DNA from: Piezodorus guildinii
Lineage: Eukaryota; Arthropoda; Insecta; Hemiptera; Pentatomidae
Direction of reading: 5' to 3'
NCBI GenBank assembly: GCA_023052935.1
Contig: CM041298.1
Location: 60,816,217-60,880,216 of the forward strand
Length of the DNA stretch: 64,000 bases
The notes beneath the pieces are model-generated. The model ran no database searches and was not told the DNA's origin. It saw only the letters and a list, made by a program, of their open reading frames with translations. This document shows, piece after piece, positions 23,329-34,203 of this stretch; the first letter of the stretch is position 1, and each line of letters begins with the position of its first letter. The translations under genes and the position numbers were made by a program.

Positions 23329-24634
23329 TTAAGGATTTTTTAAGGAAGGGATTAAATTTGATACGAGATTAGTAAGTAGTGATATTAGCGGCATGACAAG
23401 GGATTTGATTTCAGTGATGAAGGATGTCATCAAACTTGTAAGGTCTGTGACATTTGATGGAGGAGGAATATGAGAAATTTGATGCGGATGAGGTTTTTGA
23501 GGGTTGGGTAAATTTTGAGGAATAGGTGGTTGTGGAAGGGGTTCAGGATGTATGCGTTGTTCCGGCAGGGCCTCTTTGTTCTGGTTCCCACCTCCAAGTA
23601 GATGGGCAAATGTTACATTGGAATCAATTGTTTTTGAAGGTTGTCTTCTGCTTCTGATCGGTTCAGCTGTTTCATCCAGATTCTGAGGTTTTTGGTATCT
23701 GCTTTTGAGGTTCTTGTAGATTTGACATCCCTTGTAGTTAGCCGGGTGGTCCTCGAGGCACAGAGCACATACAGCGGGTGTTGATCTTGATCTTGTGCAT
23801 TCTTCTGATTTATGTTGCTTACCGCATTTCACACAGCGTGGTGTGTGGTGGCAGTAAGTTCTCGTATGACCATATGCCTGACAATTATGGCACTGAACTA
23901 TTTCTTTCTTAGTGTAAGGTTTCTCAACTCTTACACTAGTATAGTACAACCTATTGAGGTCGTAAATTTTTTTCAACTCCTGCTGATGGTTCCAAGTCCA
24001 CGAAGAATAGAGGCAGTGGAATTTTATCTTTTAGGACATTGGTCACTTGCCGCACTTTGTAGCCTATCTCCGTCAGTTCTTCTTTGATAGCTGTAACTGG
24101 TGTCGAAGGGTGTAGGTTTCTAATTACAACCCTTTAAGCTCTCTCCTGGCGCAACTGATAGGTATGAAAATCAGCTTTGGTCTCAGTCAGATATTTCACT
24201 ATTTTTCTGTAGCTTTCGGCGGTAGTCGGGGATATTTTAGTATCACTGGTTCTGCTTATACAAGAATAACTATTAGGATCAGTTACTTTGTTTAAATGCG
24301 CACACATCAGTTGAAAATTTTTAATATTTTTAACAAATATTGGTGGAGGTAGTGGTTCCCTGGGTATAGGAGAAGATTCCATGGCTTCTTTTTCATTTTG
24401 GAGGATCTGAAATGGATTCGGTGTAAAAAACGGCGATTCATCAGTTAATCCTTGTGATGATGTGCTAGGCTGTGGTTCAGATCCTAAAGAGGAAGCTGAA
24501 GCGGTAGCTGGTGGAATCATTTTTTTATTATTTTCACGGCGAGGTCTCTGTTTTGTAGGAGATGAGTTTGAACCTGCAGATCTAGATCTTTTACTTGTAG
24601 CTTTTGAGGACATAACTTGATGAAAATATCTCAT
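23329..24634 (-). pseudogene. Jockey ORF1 (Gag-like), one nonsense and one frameshift
   Basis: ORF1 starts near 24,634 (or at an ATG in frame at about 24,613) with a Ser/Pro/Lys-rich N-terminus. It hits TAA at 24,134-24,136 after LRQERA; the frame then continues open with RVVIRNLHPSTPVTAIKEEL, the usual start of the PRE_C2HC domain. A second break is in an A7 tract near 23,972, where one extra A shifts the frame. The last part (23,329-23,976) holds three zinc knuckles: CHNCQAYGHTRTYC, CVKCGKQHKSEEC and CALCLEDHPANYKGC, then a Pro-rich tail. The protein would bind element RNA. Two simple lesions separate it from an open frame, so the copy probably cannot move without help in trans. Confidence 0.85.
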
Positions 24635-24981
24635 TGATTAAAAAATAAAAAAAAAATAAAAATAAAAAATAAAAAAAATAAAAAAAATAAAAAAATAATA
24701 AAATAAAAAATAAGTAAATAATGAGATGAGAATGAGAAGGAAAGATAATAAAAGAAAGATAAGTTAAAGAAAAGCAAGCCCGAGCTTGCCGAGCTAGCGG
24801 CAATCAGCTGATCAGTGACCCTCCTTTCACTTTTCGCGATTCTACAAAGTAAATTATAACTTTGCTTACCGATATTTCTCCAATATTCACTGCTGTGGTT
24901 TTCTTGAAGTCTAGTGATGTTTTCCAGACTGAACTCAAGCGAATTCCTACTGAAAAGAGCGAAAATCTGAGAGACGAAGTC
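24635..24981 (-). promoter_or_regulatory. Jockey 5' UTR / internal promoter region
   Basis: About 350 bp between the target duplication and ORF1. Jockey-type elements carry an internal promoter here; I infer this from family knowledge, since no initiator could be verified. The ORF1-proximal part (24,640-24,712 on the plus strand) is an A-rich low-complexity run of AAAAAT units. Confidence 0.45.
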
Positions 24982-25176
24982 CAAAAACGGCTCTAACGAT
25001 TTTGATCAAACTCTATGTATCGATGTAAAATTTAATGGACTTTAATATGATGTAGGTTTCATTCTGATTGAAATAGTCTGAAAAGGCTTAAATGCCGATA
25101 TTTTAACTTTTCTTGCTCTAAAGTACCTTTAATTTTATAAATTTAAAAAAAAAAAATTGGTACATTATCTTATTAG

Positions 25177-25530
25177 AACCTTATCCAACAACCTAATCCG
25201 CTAGCTCAATCACTATCCAGCTCCACACATCCTTACCATCCCCCTAGAAGGTTGAAACGGCAGTGGCCTCGAGACCTCTTGTAAACATGTATATTGTTCT
25301 AGCTTTGGCTCGATTCTCCATTCACGTGTTGTATGCTTGAGGATTGTATAAAGGTATGAGTGACTACAAATTCTTATTGATTCTTTTTTTTTACTTATGT
25401 AGGTATATTGTATTATTATTTTATAAATTTATTGTTTTGTACATATTGTGTGAATGTAGTATGAATGTTGTACTTGATCACTATTAAAAATGTCCTAATT
25501 AGGACAGATTGTAATATTAATCAATACAAA
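25177..25530 (+). mobile_element. Jockey 3'-end fragment, opposite strand
   Basis: It carries the last ~35 codons of ORF2 (PNPLAQSLSSSTHPYHPPRR, then LKRQWPRDLL and TAA at 25,282-25,284) and the whole 3' UTR, ending gtaatattaatcaataca. The protein end is identical to that of the intact minus-strand element apart from one or two residues. It lies immediately to the right of the same split RepA copy, in opposite orientation, so two insertions of one family sit within ~5 kb. Confidence 0.8.
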
Positions 25531-25534
25531 TCGT

Positions 25535-26688
25535 AAACTTTTTTATAGTTGTACCTCAATGTTATTATTTCTTTTTTTATAGTTCAAAGATATTTCTACT
25601 ATTGGTCTTGTTTTTTATATTATTATAACTTAAACTACGTTTGACTCGGGATTACTCAAACGACACCTTTACACTTCACTGTTTCTAATCGAATTCACGA
25701 AGCTCTTATAGGGATGAAACAGTCTCAGTTGGTGGTCACCTTGTTCAACAACGGGTCGGTTTTTGACCTCCCATCACAAATTAAATATAGTACAATATTG
25801 ATTTTCAATAGAAATTGTTAGCTAAAGTTAGATTATAGGTGGAAGGAGGGGATCTGAGATACTGAGAGAGATGATAATGTAGGAGGTCTTTCATTTGGGC
25901 CATTATAACGTTCCCTTCGCTAATGAACTGAGGTTGTGGTTTCTGTAACAGCACGCAAGACGATTTCTCTCAACTGTTTCCTGCTATCGCCTTATCCACT
26001 AACCACCAGGTCAAAGATTCCTATGCTAACAATTCAATCATCTAACAATAATATTCAATAATTTAAAAAAAAAAAATATGCTAATTTTGAGATTTCATAT
26101 AATTTTTTTATGGCGAGAATTTAGATGTAGGCGCTACACGATGTTTGAAGTTCTTATCGTACTCTCACAATAGTTGCAGAAGGGATGGAAGGTGTAAATA
26201 TTTTTAATAACATTAATAACGGTTATGATAACATTTAATATTTTTTTTTTTAAATATCTTACTTTACCATTAAATATTATTTTAAATGAAACCTTAAAAT
26301 TCTTAATAGTACTTATAAACAATCGGAGGTCAATCCAATAGAAATCGTTCAGTTATAATTATTTTTACCAAGCAGACAACTTAAGGCTTACAACTCATGA
26401 TATGCACACAAAATACAAGTTAAAGGTTGGTAAAACCAGAAATTAAACGATTAAACTTTGCAAAATATTAGGGCCCAACTCTTCCCAGGAGTCGTGTAAA
26501 AAAATCGGAGTTCGAACGCAAATAGCACATTTTATTTAATATCTCTGGTTCTGGTGAATTAAAAAAAAAAGTTTGGTTTCAAAATTATCCTATATTAAAG
26601 CGAATAATTCAAAGAAGAAGTAATTAAATTATTTGAGTTTTATATTTCACATTTACTTTTTAGGAATCAGGGGCAGTTTTTCATCACT
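25535..26688. other. Unassigned intergenic DNA
   Basis: No supported ORF or repeat match. The stretch at 25,640-25,960 has a more balanced base composition than its surroundings but no open frame of note. Confidence 0.45.
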
Positions 26689-26689
26689 T

Positions 26690-27345
26690 CCATAAATTGT
26701 TACAATTTTGTGTATGAGATCATTTTTTTTTTTTCTAAAATCTTTAGCTTGCCTACGGTTTATTCTACTTTTACTGTTTTTATGATCAAAAACAAATATT
26801 TCTTCAAAAAATGATATTTTTTCCTCGTTTCTCCTTTAGTTGAATATTGAGTTCGTTTAAATTATTTTTTTTCCCATTTTTTATCAATGCTTACAAACAA
26901 GATAATATGGTAAGTTTATTCGAATCTACAAACATAAAGGTACTTTAGATGAAGAAAATTTACGATTGTTTAAATTTTGTTTTTCTTTTAAAGTACCCTT
27001 TCTTTTGTAGAATCGAAAAAAAAAATAACCATACCATTTTGGTACTATTCATAAAATACTGGAAAATATATAAGTTTGAACGAATTCGATATCCAGCTAA
27101 AGGGAAAAAAGAGCAAAATTATTATTATTTATTTTATTTTTTTTTTTGCATCTCGAGCGTTGTCTATAAAAATTAATTTCAGATTACGACTTTTCTCATT
27201 CGAGCTAGACTTACCACACACAGACTTTTTAGCGGGACTTGGTCATTTAGACTTAAGACACCCTAAAACGCGTATTTCCGTTGAAAACTGGAATTAGGAA
27301 GTTTTGACGATTGCAATATTTTCCCTTACTGTCTGTTTCATTCAT
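26690..27345 (+). repeat. RepA copy, degenerate
   Basis: Ordered RepA blocks: tgtgtatgagatcat, aaaatctttagcttgcc, ctcctttagttgaat, aaaggtactttagatgaag, then cacacacagactttttagcg, cgtatttccgttgaaaactg and tttcccttactgtctg. The ACACACG-side end is missing and the centre is rearranged. Confidence 0.65.
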
Positions 27346-27349
27346 AAGT

Positions 27350-28340
27350 GAAATCAAGAACCTAATTATACGAAAATGTGCCTTATGTTTCTTATTCTTC
27401 CATGTCATCATCTGACGAGCGAAGAGATTTGGAACTAAAATCTAGAAAATTAACAATAAATGTGACATTTTGCAAGATAAAGGCCTGAAAAAAAAACTTA
27501 TTTAGCTTAGGCTTTATACTGCTCGATTTAGAAGTTTTTATCATGAGAATATTGTATTTCTTTTTATATCAACTTTCAAACATGGAAAAAAATGCAGTTT
27601 TAACGGTATCTGATGGTTGAAAAGACTTATAGAAAGACGAACAGAATATTAAAGATCGAATTTTTTTTATCAAGTTAGATAATGACTAAGCTGTTTAAGA
27701 GAGAGATACACTTTATTAAACAAAGAAGCGATGCTGCCCAACTTGATTGGGTTGCTGTTCACACAGCCTACTTTTTTTTCCATATTGGACAATTTTTAGT
27801 AATAATACAATATAAATCTTAACATACAATAAACAAAAAAATGAACAAACAAATTTTCTTTTCCTTTTTCTTTTTTTTTTAACATTTTTTAAAAATTATT
27901 TAACTCCTTTTATTCTTTTTTTTTTCTCTTTTTGGCTATCCTTTTCTCGCTTATTTCTCATTACAATTTAAATATGTATATATATATATAAAAAAAAATC
28001 AAATATATTAATAAGATTCATCAATTATCATCAGCCATATTACACTCCGCTTTAATATCGAATCTCCAGCATATATAATTAAAATAACAAAGTAAAATAT
28101 AATAATACTAACAAAATTAAACATTAAAATATAAAATATAAAAAAAAAACATATGTGAGTCTCTTATCTTTAATAAACTTTTACCTTGCTAAATGAGTGG
28201 GATATTTTTAATTTTTGAGATTTATTTCAACCACATCGTCGTGTAGTGCGGACAAAAAATGAAAAGTAAATTGTTGTCATATTAATGTTTTTTATTACGG
28301 ATAAGTATATCCAAAATTACCTTAATTGCTGAGATTTCTG
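27350..28340. other. Unassigned AT-rich DNA
   Basis: T-rich and A-rich runs with no supported ORF. The segment at 27,705-27,780 (cactttattaaacaaagaag) could be a reversed retrotransposon 3' UTR, but no other copy is present to confirm this. Confidence 0.4.
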
Positions 28341-28344
28341 TGAC

Positions 28345-28535
28345 ACACATGTTTTAAGCCGTGAATCTGACTTTAAATAGCGATATAAAAATTATTAGCC
28401 AGTACAATATTTTATTCCTGGTTTAAAATTCAGGATAAGATAGAGTTTAACTATTGAAAAAAATTATGAGATATAAAACTGTTGAACGTAATGGTCAGGA
28501 CGATTTCGGATACATTGACCCCTAGTTAGTTGTTC
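28345..28535 (+). repeat. RepC copy
   Basis: It shares acatgttttaagccgtgaat, the attcaggataagatagagtt block and a final gatttcggatacattgaccc with 6,345-6,510 and 44,745-44,905. It is followed by CCTAGTTAG. Confidence 0.4.
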
Positions 28536-28674
28536 TATAACCAATATATGATTTTTTTTTTAGTTCATAAACACTATTGGAATAATTCAAATATTATTAT
28601 TATTAAATTTTAAATACACCAATAATTGTTAATTTATGTTTTAATATTTGTCACATTTTTAAAAACGTTTTAAC

Positions 28675-28800
28675 AAAGACCTTTTTGCGACTTGGTTATT
28701 TTGGCTAAGGAATCCCTAAAACGTGTATTTCCGTCGAAAACGGTAATTCGAAAATTTTCGCGATCGCAATACTTTACCTTACTATATATTTCATAAATAT
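28675..28800 (+). repeat. RepA right-end fragment
   Basis: It contains aaagacctttttgcgacttg, cgtgtatttccgtcgaaaac, cgatcgcaatacttta and ccttactatatatttcataa, the last ~130 bp of the family before the palindrome. Confidence 0.75.
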
Positions 28801-28964
28801 TCTTTTGTTTTTTTTATTCTGTTAGTTTTTTTTTTTTATTTTTAACCGACAAAAATAATCATTGTAAGAATATAAAAAAAAAAAATAATAATTTATATAC
28901 AGTGTAAGGGGAATGCCCTATCATTGTTGAACTATTGTACTGTTTTAATTAATAAAGAAAACTT

Positions 28965-28966
<2 letters not shown>

Positions 28967-29027
<61 letters not shown>
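28967..29027. repeat. (AT)n microsatellite
   Basis: AT run of about 60 bp next to the AT core of the RepA palindrome that starts the next copy. Confidence 0.95.
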
Positions 29028-29030
<3 letters not shown>

Positions 29031-29416
29031 ATTGTCACATTTTATTTATATATGAAATATATAGTAAGGGAAAGTATTTTGATCGTGTAAATTTTAGAAT
29101 TATGGTTTTCAACGAAAATACACGTAGATTTAGGCTCATCATCTTGTTAGCATTGAAAAATAACAGCTAAATATGCGAGTTGAGCGAATTTGATATACTG
29201 AAAGAGCTAAGTGCAAACATATATTTCAATGAAATTTTCGTGTTTTTGAACACAAGAATAGTGGTATAGATGTATAATATATCATTGGATAACTTAAGAT
29301 TTTAGAAAAAAAAAAAAAATTAATACACGGATTTGTAAAAGTTAATGGAGAGTAATAAAAAGCCGATGAAACTGAGTGTTGTTGATAAAAATATACTAGA
29401 TCATTTAATAAAACAC

Positions 29417-29900
29417 AAACAGCTTTCTATGCCAAAGGTCACGGGTTCAAACCTGCGGGTGGCCCTAGGATTTTTTAATGGGAGTAAAAAATCCTTTTTT
29501 TTTTTTTCCCAGTGGCGCGACAGGCCGTGTTGGCCCTGGGCCTCGCGGTGTAAACTCCTGCGAGTTTACACTCACGTTTCACGATGCAATTTTTAGTGTA
29601 GGGTCATCACTCCCTACGACTGATTTTGTGAGTGGCCACCCTTTGGCTGACGGGTCTCACATACCCGGGGGAGAAGTTGTAAGTGAATCCACATTTTTTT
29701 TACATCCTTAGAAAAGTCCCGCCGGGACAGGATTCGAACTCAGAACCTTTAGCATGAGAGACTAGCGCGCTAGCCACTCAGCCATGGGCACCCCCTAATA
29801 TAATAAAACCTGGATAGGCAAAATTTAGGACTCCCACTGTAGCATCGTCCGACTAGCCATAGCAGCATACAAGTGACTTTAAACAAATAAACAAACAAAC
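29417..29900 (+). mobile_element. tRNA-derived SINE-like element, about 485 bp
   Basis: Inserted in RepA, with aataaaacac on the left (29,407-29,416) and aataaaccac on the right, a 10-bp duplication with one mismatch. The 5' part has a B-box-like cgggttcaaacctgcgg at 29,449 and appears to lack the A box, so it is 5'-truncated. The middle has no ORF. The 3' part (29,800-29,900) is the tail block shared with 1,792-1,972 and 11,280-11,475, ending in (AAAC)n. Pol III transcription and LINE-dependent mobilisation are inferred from this layout. Confidence 0.6.
29712..29795 (-). pseudogene. tRNA-like sequence inside the SINE, inverted
   Basis: Minus strand: gcccatggctgagtggctag is a good A-box/D-arm (TGGCTGAGTGGC), and further on gagttcgaatcctgtc is B-box-like. 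The T-stem pairs poorly and the acceptor stem does not close, so this is a tRNA-derived relic, not a working tRNA. Its orientation is opposite to the SINE tail, which suggests an inverted or composite SINE. Confidence 0.5.
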
Positions 29901-30047
29901 AATAAACCACATGTTTCTATCGAAATTCAATTTAATTAAGTCTTAAACAATTTATTTTAATCTCTAAATTAATTTAAAAATTCTTAAATTGTTCTTAACA
30001 ACGGAGGTAAGTGAAAGTCGTGTGTTGGACGCACCAGCTTATTTGTG

Positions 30048-30625
30048 CTCTTTTATATTTTTAAACTAACTTTAATATTATTCTTATTTACGTTCTTTCT
30101 CAGTAGTATTTATTTTCACTTCCATCCATAATTGATATGATTTTTTTCTCGATTGAAGGTGTTTCTAGCCACCTAGTAATCAATACTGCCCTTTAATTTA
30201 AATACAAGTCATATCGATTGATTTTCGTGTTTAGACAGTAAAAATAAAATAAAATAAACAAATAAAAAGTAAATCTTTTATTCCGTTAAAGAAAATTGAG
30301 CCTAAGTGATATTCGACCCAACAGTAGACAGTGTAATTGATTTGGTTCAAATTGGGGGAAGGGTTGTTCTATGGCGGTTTATTCCAGTTATCGCGTTCAA
30401 TATATAGTTATTTAAAGCTTTGTCAGGGCTTTGTAATCCTGATAAATTGCTATGCTAAAATACATCGATTTCCGTTTAATTAAACTCCCAGTAGAATTAA
30501 ACAAAATAAATTAGTAGGAAAAAAATAACTTACAAAATTAATTAACTAAGAATAACCAGATATCTAAATAAATTATTGAAACAAACGTCACAATGAGTTG
30601 AACGAAGATTACTGCAACATAAAAA
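30048..30625. other. Unassigned AT-rich DNA
   Basis: No gene or repeat match is recognised between two RepA copies. Confidence 0.4.
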
Positions 30626-30627
30626 AG

Positions 30628-31634
30628 TTCTGCACACGACTTTCACTTACCTCTGTTGATAAAATCAATTTAAGAATTTTTATATACATGTAGAGATTGT
30701 ATTTAAATTAAAAATAAATTGTTAAAGAATTAATTAAATTGACTTTCAATAGAAACATGTGTTTTATTAAATAATCTATTATATTTTAATCTACAATAAT
30801 CAGTTTGTGTTTGGGATAATCACCTCCAACTCAAATGTCAAAATGATCACAGCAAGGGCTCTGCTTCTGTGAAATGCCGCCAGATGGCAGCACGGTCAAC
30901 ACGAATTTCCCTTTTCAGGGACTAGAACTGTTAGTTTTATCGGCGTTTCATCACTCTCCATTGTCCTTTACAATCATCAGATAATATTTTTTCTAAAATC
31001 TTTAGCTATCCAACGGTACATTATACATCTATATTACTATTCTTGTGTTCAAAAACAAAAAATATTGCATAAAAAAATATGTTTGCACTTTTCTACTTTA
31101 GTTGTTTATCAAATTCGCTCAACTTTGATATTTAGCCGTCCGTCATCAGTGCTTTTGAGATGATATAGTTAATCTTTTGAAATGTACAACATTAAAGATA
31201 GTTTAGAAAAAAAAAATTTAATATCGGCATTTAAGCCCTGCCAGACTACTTCAATCAGAATTAAACTTACATGATATTAAAGCCTATTAAATTTTAAATT
31301 AATATAGCAAGTTTAATCAAAATCGTTAGAGCCTTTTTGGGGAAAGTCGTAAAAAGGTGCTAAACGCTAGAGAGAAGTAGGACTTCCGGTCAGCCGATTT
31401 TATTGAAAAAAGTTGCTGTAACATCTCGGGCATATAGTTGTCTAGTATATAAAATTTCAGATTCGTACAATATATGGTTTTTGCACTAGGTTTATCTCAC
31501 ACAGACCTTTTTTTGGGACTTTTTTCATTTGGACTCCGAAGACCCTAAATCGTGTATTTCCGTCGAAAACTGGAATTCGAAAATTTTCACGATCGCAATA
31601 CTTTCCCTATATATATATATATATATATATATCA
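30628..31634 (+). repeat. RepA copy, near full length with small insertion
   Basis: It runs from ctgcacacgactttcactta through all the family's internal blocks to cgatcgcaatactttcccta, where the terminal palindrome has been replaced by an (AT)n array (31,606-31,632). About 128 bp at 30,803-30,930 are absent from the other copies. No credible ORF. Confidence 0.85.
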
Positions 31635-31799
31635 ATCGAAGGATGACTTGGGGCCTACATTTCAAGATGAAAAGAAAGCCTCTCAACCAGAGACGACTAA
31701 AATTTACTACTACAACTAGCGAAAACTAAAAATTAGCAGAAACTCAATACACGCGCTTACCTACTTAAACCCAAAGGACTAAAAATAAAAACCAGTATG

Positions 31800-32010
31800 C
31801 AACTGAGGTATTTTCCAGATGTTTGATAAAGTCTGGCACGAGAAGCTAAACTCAAGAACGTATTGTCTTATTGTTCAATCTTTCCTCTTCGATTCGTATT
31901 TCTCTGTTCTGAACGCTTAGAAATTTATTTGATTCGAGCAGTCTTAGGAGGAGTACCGTAAGGATCGATACTTACTCCTTTCATTTCATTTTTTATTTTT
32001 TTTATTTCAT
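31800..32010 (+). pseudogene. LINE reverse-transcriptase fragment
   Basis: FDKVWHEKLN at about 31,816-31,850 is the motif A neighbourhood (AFDKVWH). GVP followed by a stop and GSILTP at 31,950-31,980 is the GVPQGSILTP box with the CAG codon turned into TAA. No YADD was found nearby. It is a short RT remnant whose clade cannot be assigned. Confidence 0.6.
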
Positions 32011-32484
32011 TCATTACATTACTCATGAAGGTATACCGAGTTAAATTGGCTCTATCCCTCTTTCCGTCGGCAGCACATCCTAGGTGTCTGTCTCTTCCGA
32101 TTTCTCAACACAAAAAAACTTCCTTACATTCTTGACAAGCTTATCACTTGTTCCTCTGTCCATTGAGTAAACACTAGATCCCAACCCATGAACTTGTATA
32201 TACCTTCTCACTGATCCGTCTCCTTCAAAAAATAGTTTGTCATTCGTGCTATACTATCTTGAAATTCCTTTTCTATATCTATTGGTAAAGCCTTATCATT
32301 ATTCACTTTCAAACACCAACTGCTGCTGGGCATTTTTCTTATACATGCCTATTATGTCTACTGCTTACTTTTTATACACGTATAACACATATGCTTATTG
32401 TCCGGTAGCTTCTGACAGCTAAAATAGAAAAATATTAGGGTGGAAACTAATGATTTAAAATAAGCATATACTGTTTTAAAGGCA

Positions 32485-32745
32485 ACATGAGGTATTTTTA
32501 GAAACAACATTTTTTATTTAAATATTTCTTAAAAATCTCATTAAAAAAAAAAAATGCATGTGTTAAGGTGGACGCTTAGAAATGTACACAATTCGAGCAG
32601 TCTTGGCAGGAGTACCGTAAGGATCGATACTTACTCCTTCCATTTTTACATTGTGTATACACATGAAATACCAACATTTTCGATTTAAATATTTCTTTAA
32701 AATCTCATTTAAAAAAAAAAAATGCATGTGTCAAGGTTCCAGCGG
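32485..32745 (+). repeat. Local tandem duplication with RT fragment
   Basis: A block containing tttaaatatttctt, aaatctcatt, an A-run and aatgcatgtg occurs at about 32,505 and again at about 32,680 (period near 178 bp). Between them, 32,571-32,640 repeats the RT fragment of 31,913-31,980 with the same GVP-stop-GSILTP mutation, so the stop arose before the duplication. Confidence 0.65.
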
Positions 32746-33419
32746 GATTTTTGGTTTTTATTCATGGAATATAGCGTCGAGAGATTCTGTCCTCTGGTGC
32801 GTTTCTGGCACTATATATATATATATATAGTGTATGCATTTCCTTGTGAACAAGTATTCATAAAAGTGAGGGACGAAAAAATATAAGATTTTTCGTAGTA
32901 ATAAACAAGACAAAATGAGTTATAAGAACAAAGAATCTTAATTCTTGGAACAAGAATTTTATGGCTCTCTGAAGTCGGTATATTAATTACATTCTCATCA
33001 CATTTAATTAATTAAATTTAAAGTTTCTTTTTTGTCTACAAAACAGCCTTTGAGAAAGGTTAAAAATAAAGGTCGTTAAATTAAATATTGATGAATTTCT
33101 TTAACGATGCTCAATATATTTTTTTTTTTTTTCTTAGCCCCTTATTTTTTTCCTTCTAAGCTCCTGCAATGCTGGTAAGTTCTCCTTTTTTTGCACAATA
33201 ATTATTATATTATTTAATTTCTTTTATATTATTCAATCGAATCTCGTGTACATTATTTCAGTCCAATATATAAATATATCAGGAAGGTTTATAATTATTT
33301 ATATCAATAAATAATAACAATTGTTGATAACTATATTAAGTTAAAATGTTTATATAGCTGTTAATGGGCAATTAAAGCAATAAATATTTTTTATTTTTTT
33401 TTATATATTTATTAATTAG

Positions 33420-34125
33420 GAAAATTTTATTTATTCGTTATTCGGATTCTACTTATCTTGAAACGTAAACTCTCAAATTATGAAGGGGGGAGGAGTTAAT
33501 ATTGTTTATTTTTTTGGTTGATTACAAAGGTTCATTTTGAAAATAATAAACCATAGGCATTTATACTAGACTTGCTATTTATTTTCTTTCGAGTTTCATT
33601 TAAATAATTTAAAAAAAAAATTCTGATTCCAGAACACCTTACATTTTGTTCTTTATTATCAATAATAATTAGATTATCAAGGAATCGCATCTCTTATAAG
33701 TAGTTGCTTGGCATATAAGATTGTTTTATTATTTCTCTTTGTTCATCGCGATGTCTTGATCTCGAAAATCATTTTGATTTTTCTATATCTTCAATAATAA
33801 CCGAGTTTTAGTGGAATTACATCCCGATTTGTGCCTCGAATATATAGATCATCAATTTTTTTTCTGTTTGTCTCGCTTTACTGATTCTAAAACTTTCAGC
33901 ACATTTTTCTCTATCTCCAAAAATGACTGAGTTATGGGCGTATTTATAAGTTTTTTCTTTTACTTTTTTTTTCTCTTTTCTATAATTATTTTTTTGTTAG
34001 AAAACACTACTAGTTTTTTTCGTTATTCGGATTCAACGTATCTTGAAACGTAAGCTCTCAAATTTTGAAGAGGAGTAATTTCTTATTGGTCGATTACAAA
34101 GGTTCATTATATAAAATAATAATAA
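33420..34125 (-). repeat. RepB copies, reverse orientation
   Basis: Two RepB ends in minus orientation, at about 33,436-33,552 and 34,018-34,115 (cttgaaacgtaaactctcaa, ggttgattacaaaggttcat, aaaataataaacca). Between them is the internal unit tctcgctttactgattctaa, tttttctctatctccaaaaa, tgactgagttatgggcgtat. The organisation suggests partial duplication or nesting. Confidence 0.6.
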
Positions 34126-34203
34126 GATGGCATTAAAAAAAATATCAACAAACATTAATATAAATAGGTAATATATGAAGACTTATAACATTATATATAT
34201 TTA

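Larger units (their letters stand above)
20392..24981 (-). mobile_element. Complete Jockey-type non-LTR retrotransposon
   Basis: A 4,590-bp element bounded by a perfect 13-bp target duplication, caaaaacggctct, at 20,379-20,391 and 24,982-24,994. Transcription would run leftward: 5' UTR (24,981 to about 24,610), broken ORF1 with Gag-like zinc knuckles, ORF2 with endonuclease and RT, a 252-bp 3' UTR, and a 3' end reading attgttcaataaagaattg without long poly(A). The perfect duplication and open ORF2 indicate a young insertion. Related copies in the window lie at 15.0-17.05 kb and 25.18-25.53 kb. Jockey clade is inferred from the two-ORF layout, the APE/RT order and lack of RNase H. Confidence 0.88.
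20091..25175 (-). repeat. RepA copy split by a complete Jockey element
   Basis: RepA in reverse orientation (palindromic end first) runs from 20,091 to 20,391 and resumes at 24,982-25,175. The junction falls at caaaaacggctct, present on both sides. Downstream RepA blocks continue in correct order (gattttgatcaaactc, gtaaaatttaatggacttta, gcttaaatgccgatatttta). The split copy proves RepA was present before the Jockey insertion. Confidence 0.85.
29048..30039 (-). repeat. RepA copy split by a SINE
   Basis: A reverse-orientation RepA runs from the palindromic end (tgaaatatatagtaagggaa) to 29,416 and resumes at about 29,911 (catgtttctatcgaaattca), finishing with ggaggtaagtgaaagtcgtg and the reversed gggcaacacacg end. 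The interruption is exactly the SINE listed separately. Confidence 0.85.

Noticed and set aside
23965..23980. Programmed frameshift in Jockey ORF1
   Set aside because: The A7 tract would need a +1 or -2 shift and there is an independent nonsense codon upstream, so an ordinary indel is more likely.
24591..24984. 70- and 117-codon minus ORFs rich in F and Y
   Set aside because: They read through the A-rich low-complexity part of the Jockey 5' UTR.
29712..29795. Functional tRNA gene
   Set aside because: A and B boxes are recognisable but the T-stem and acceptor stem do not pair properly; it is embedded in a SINE.
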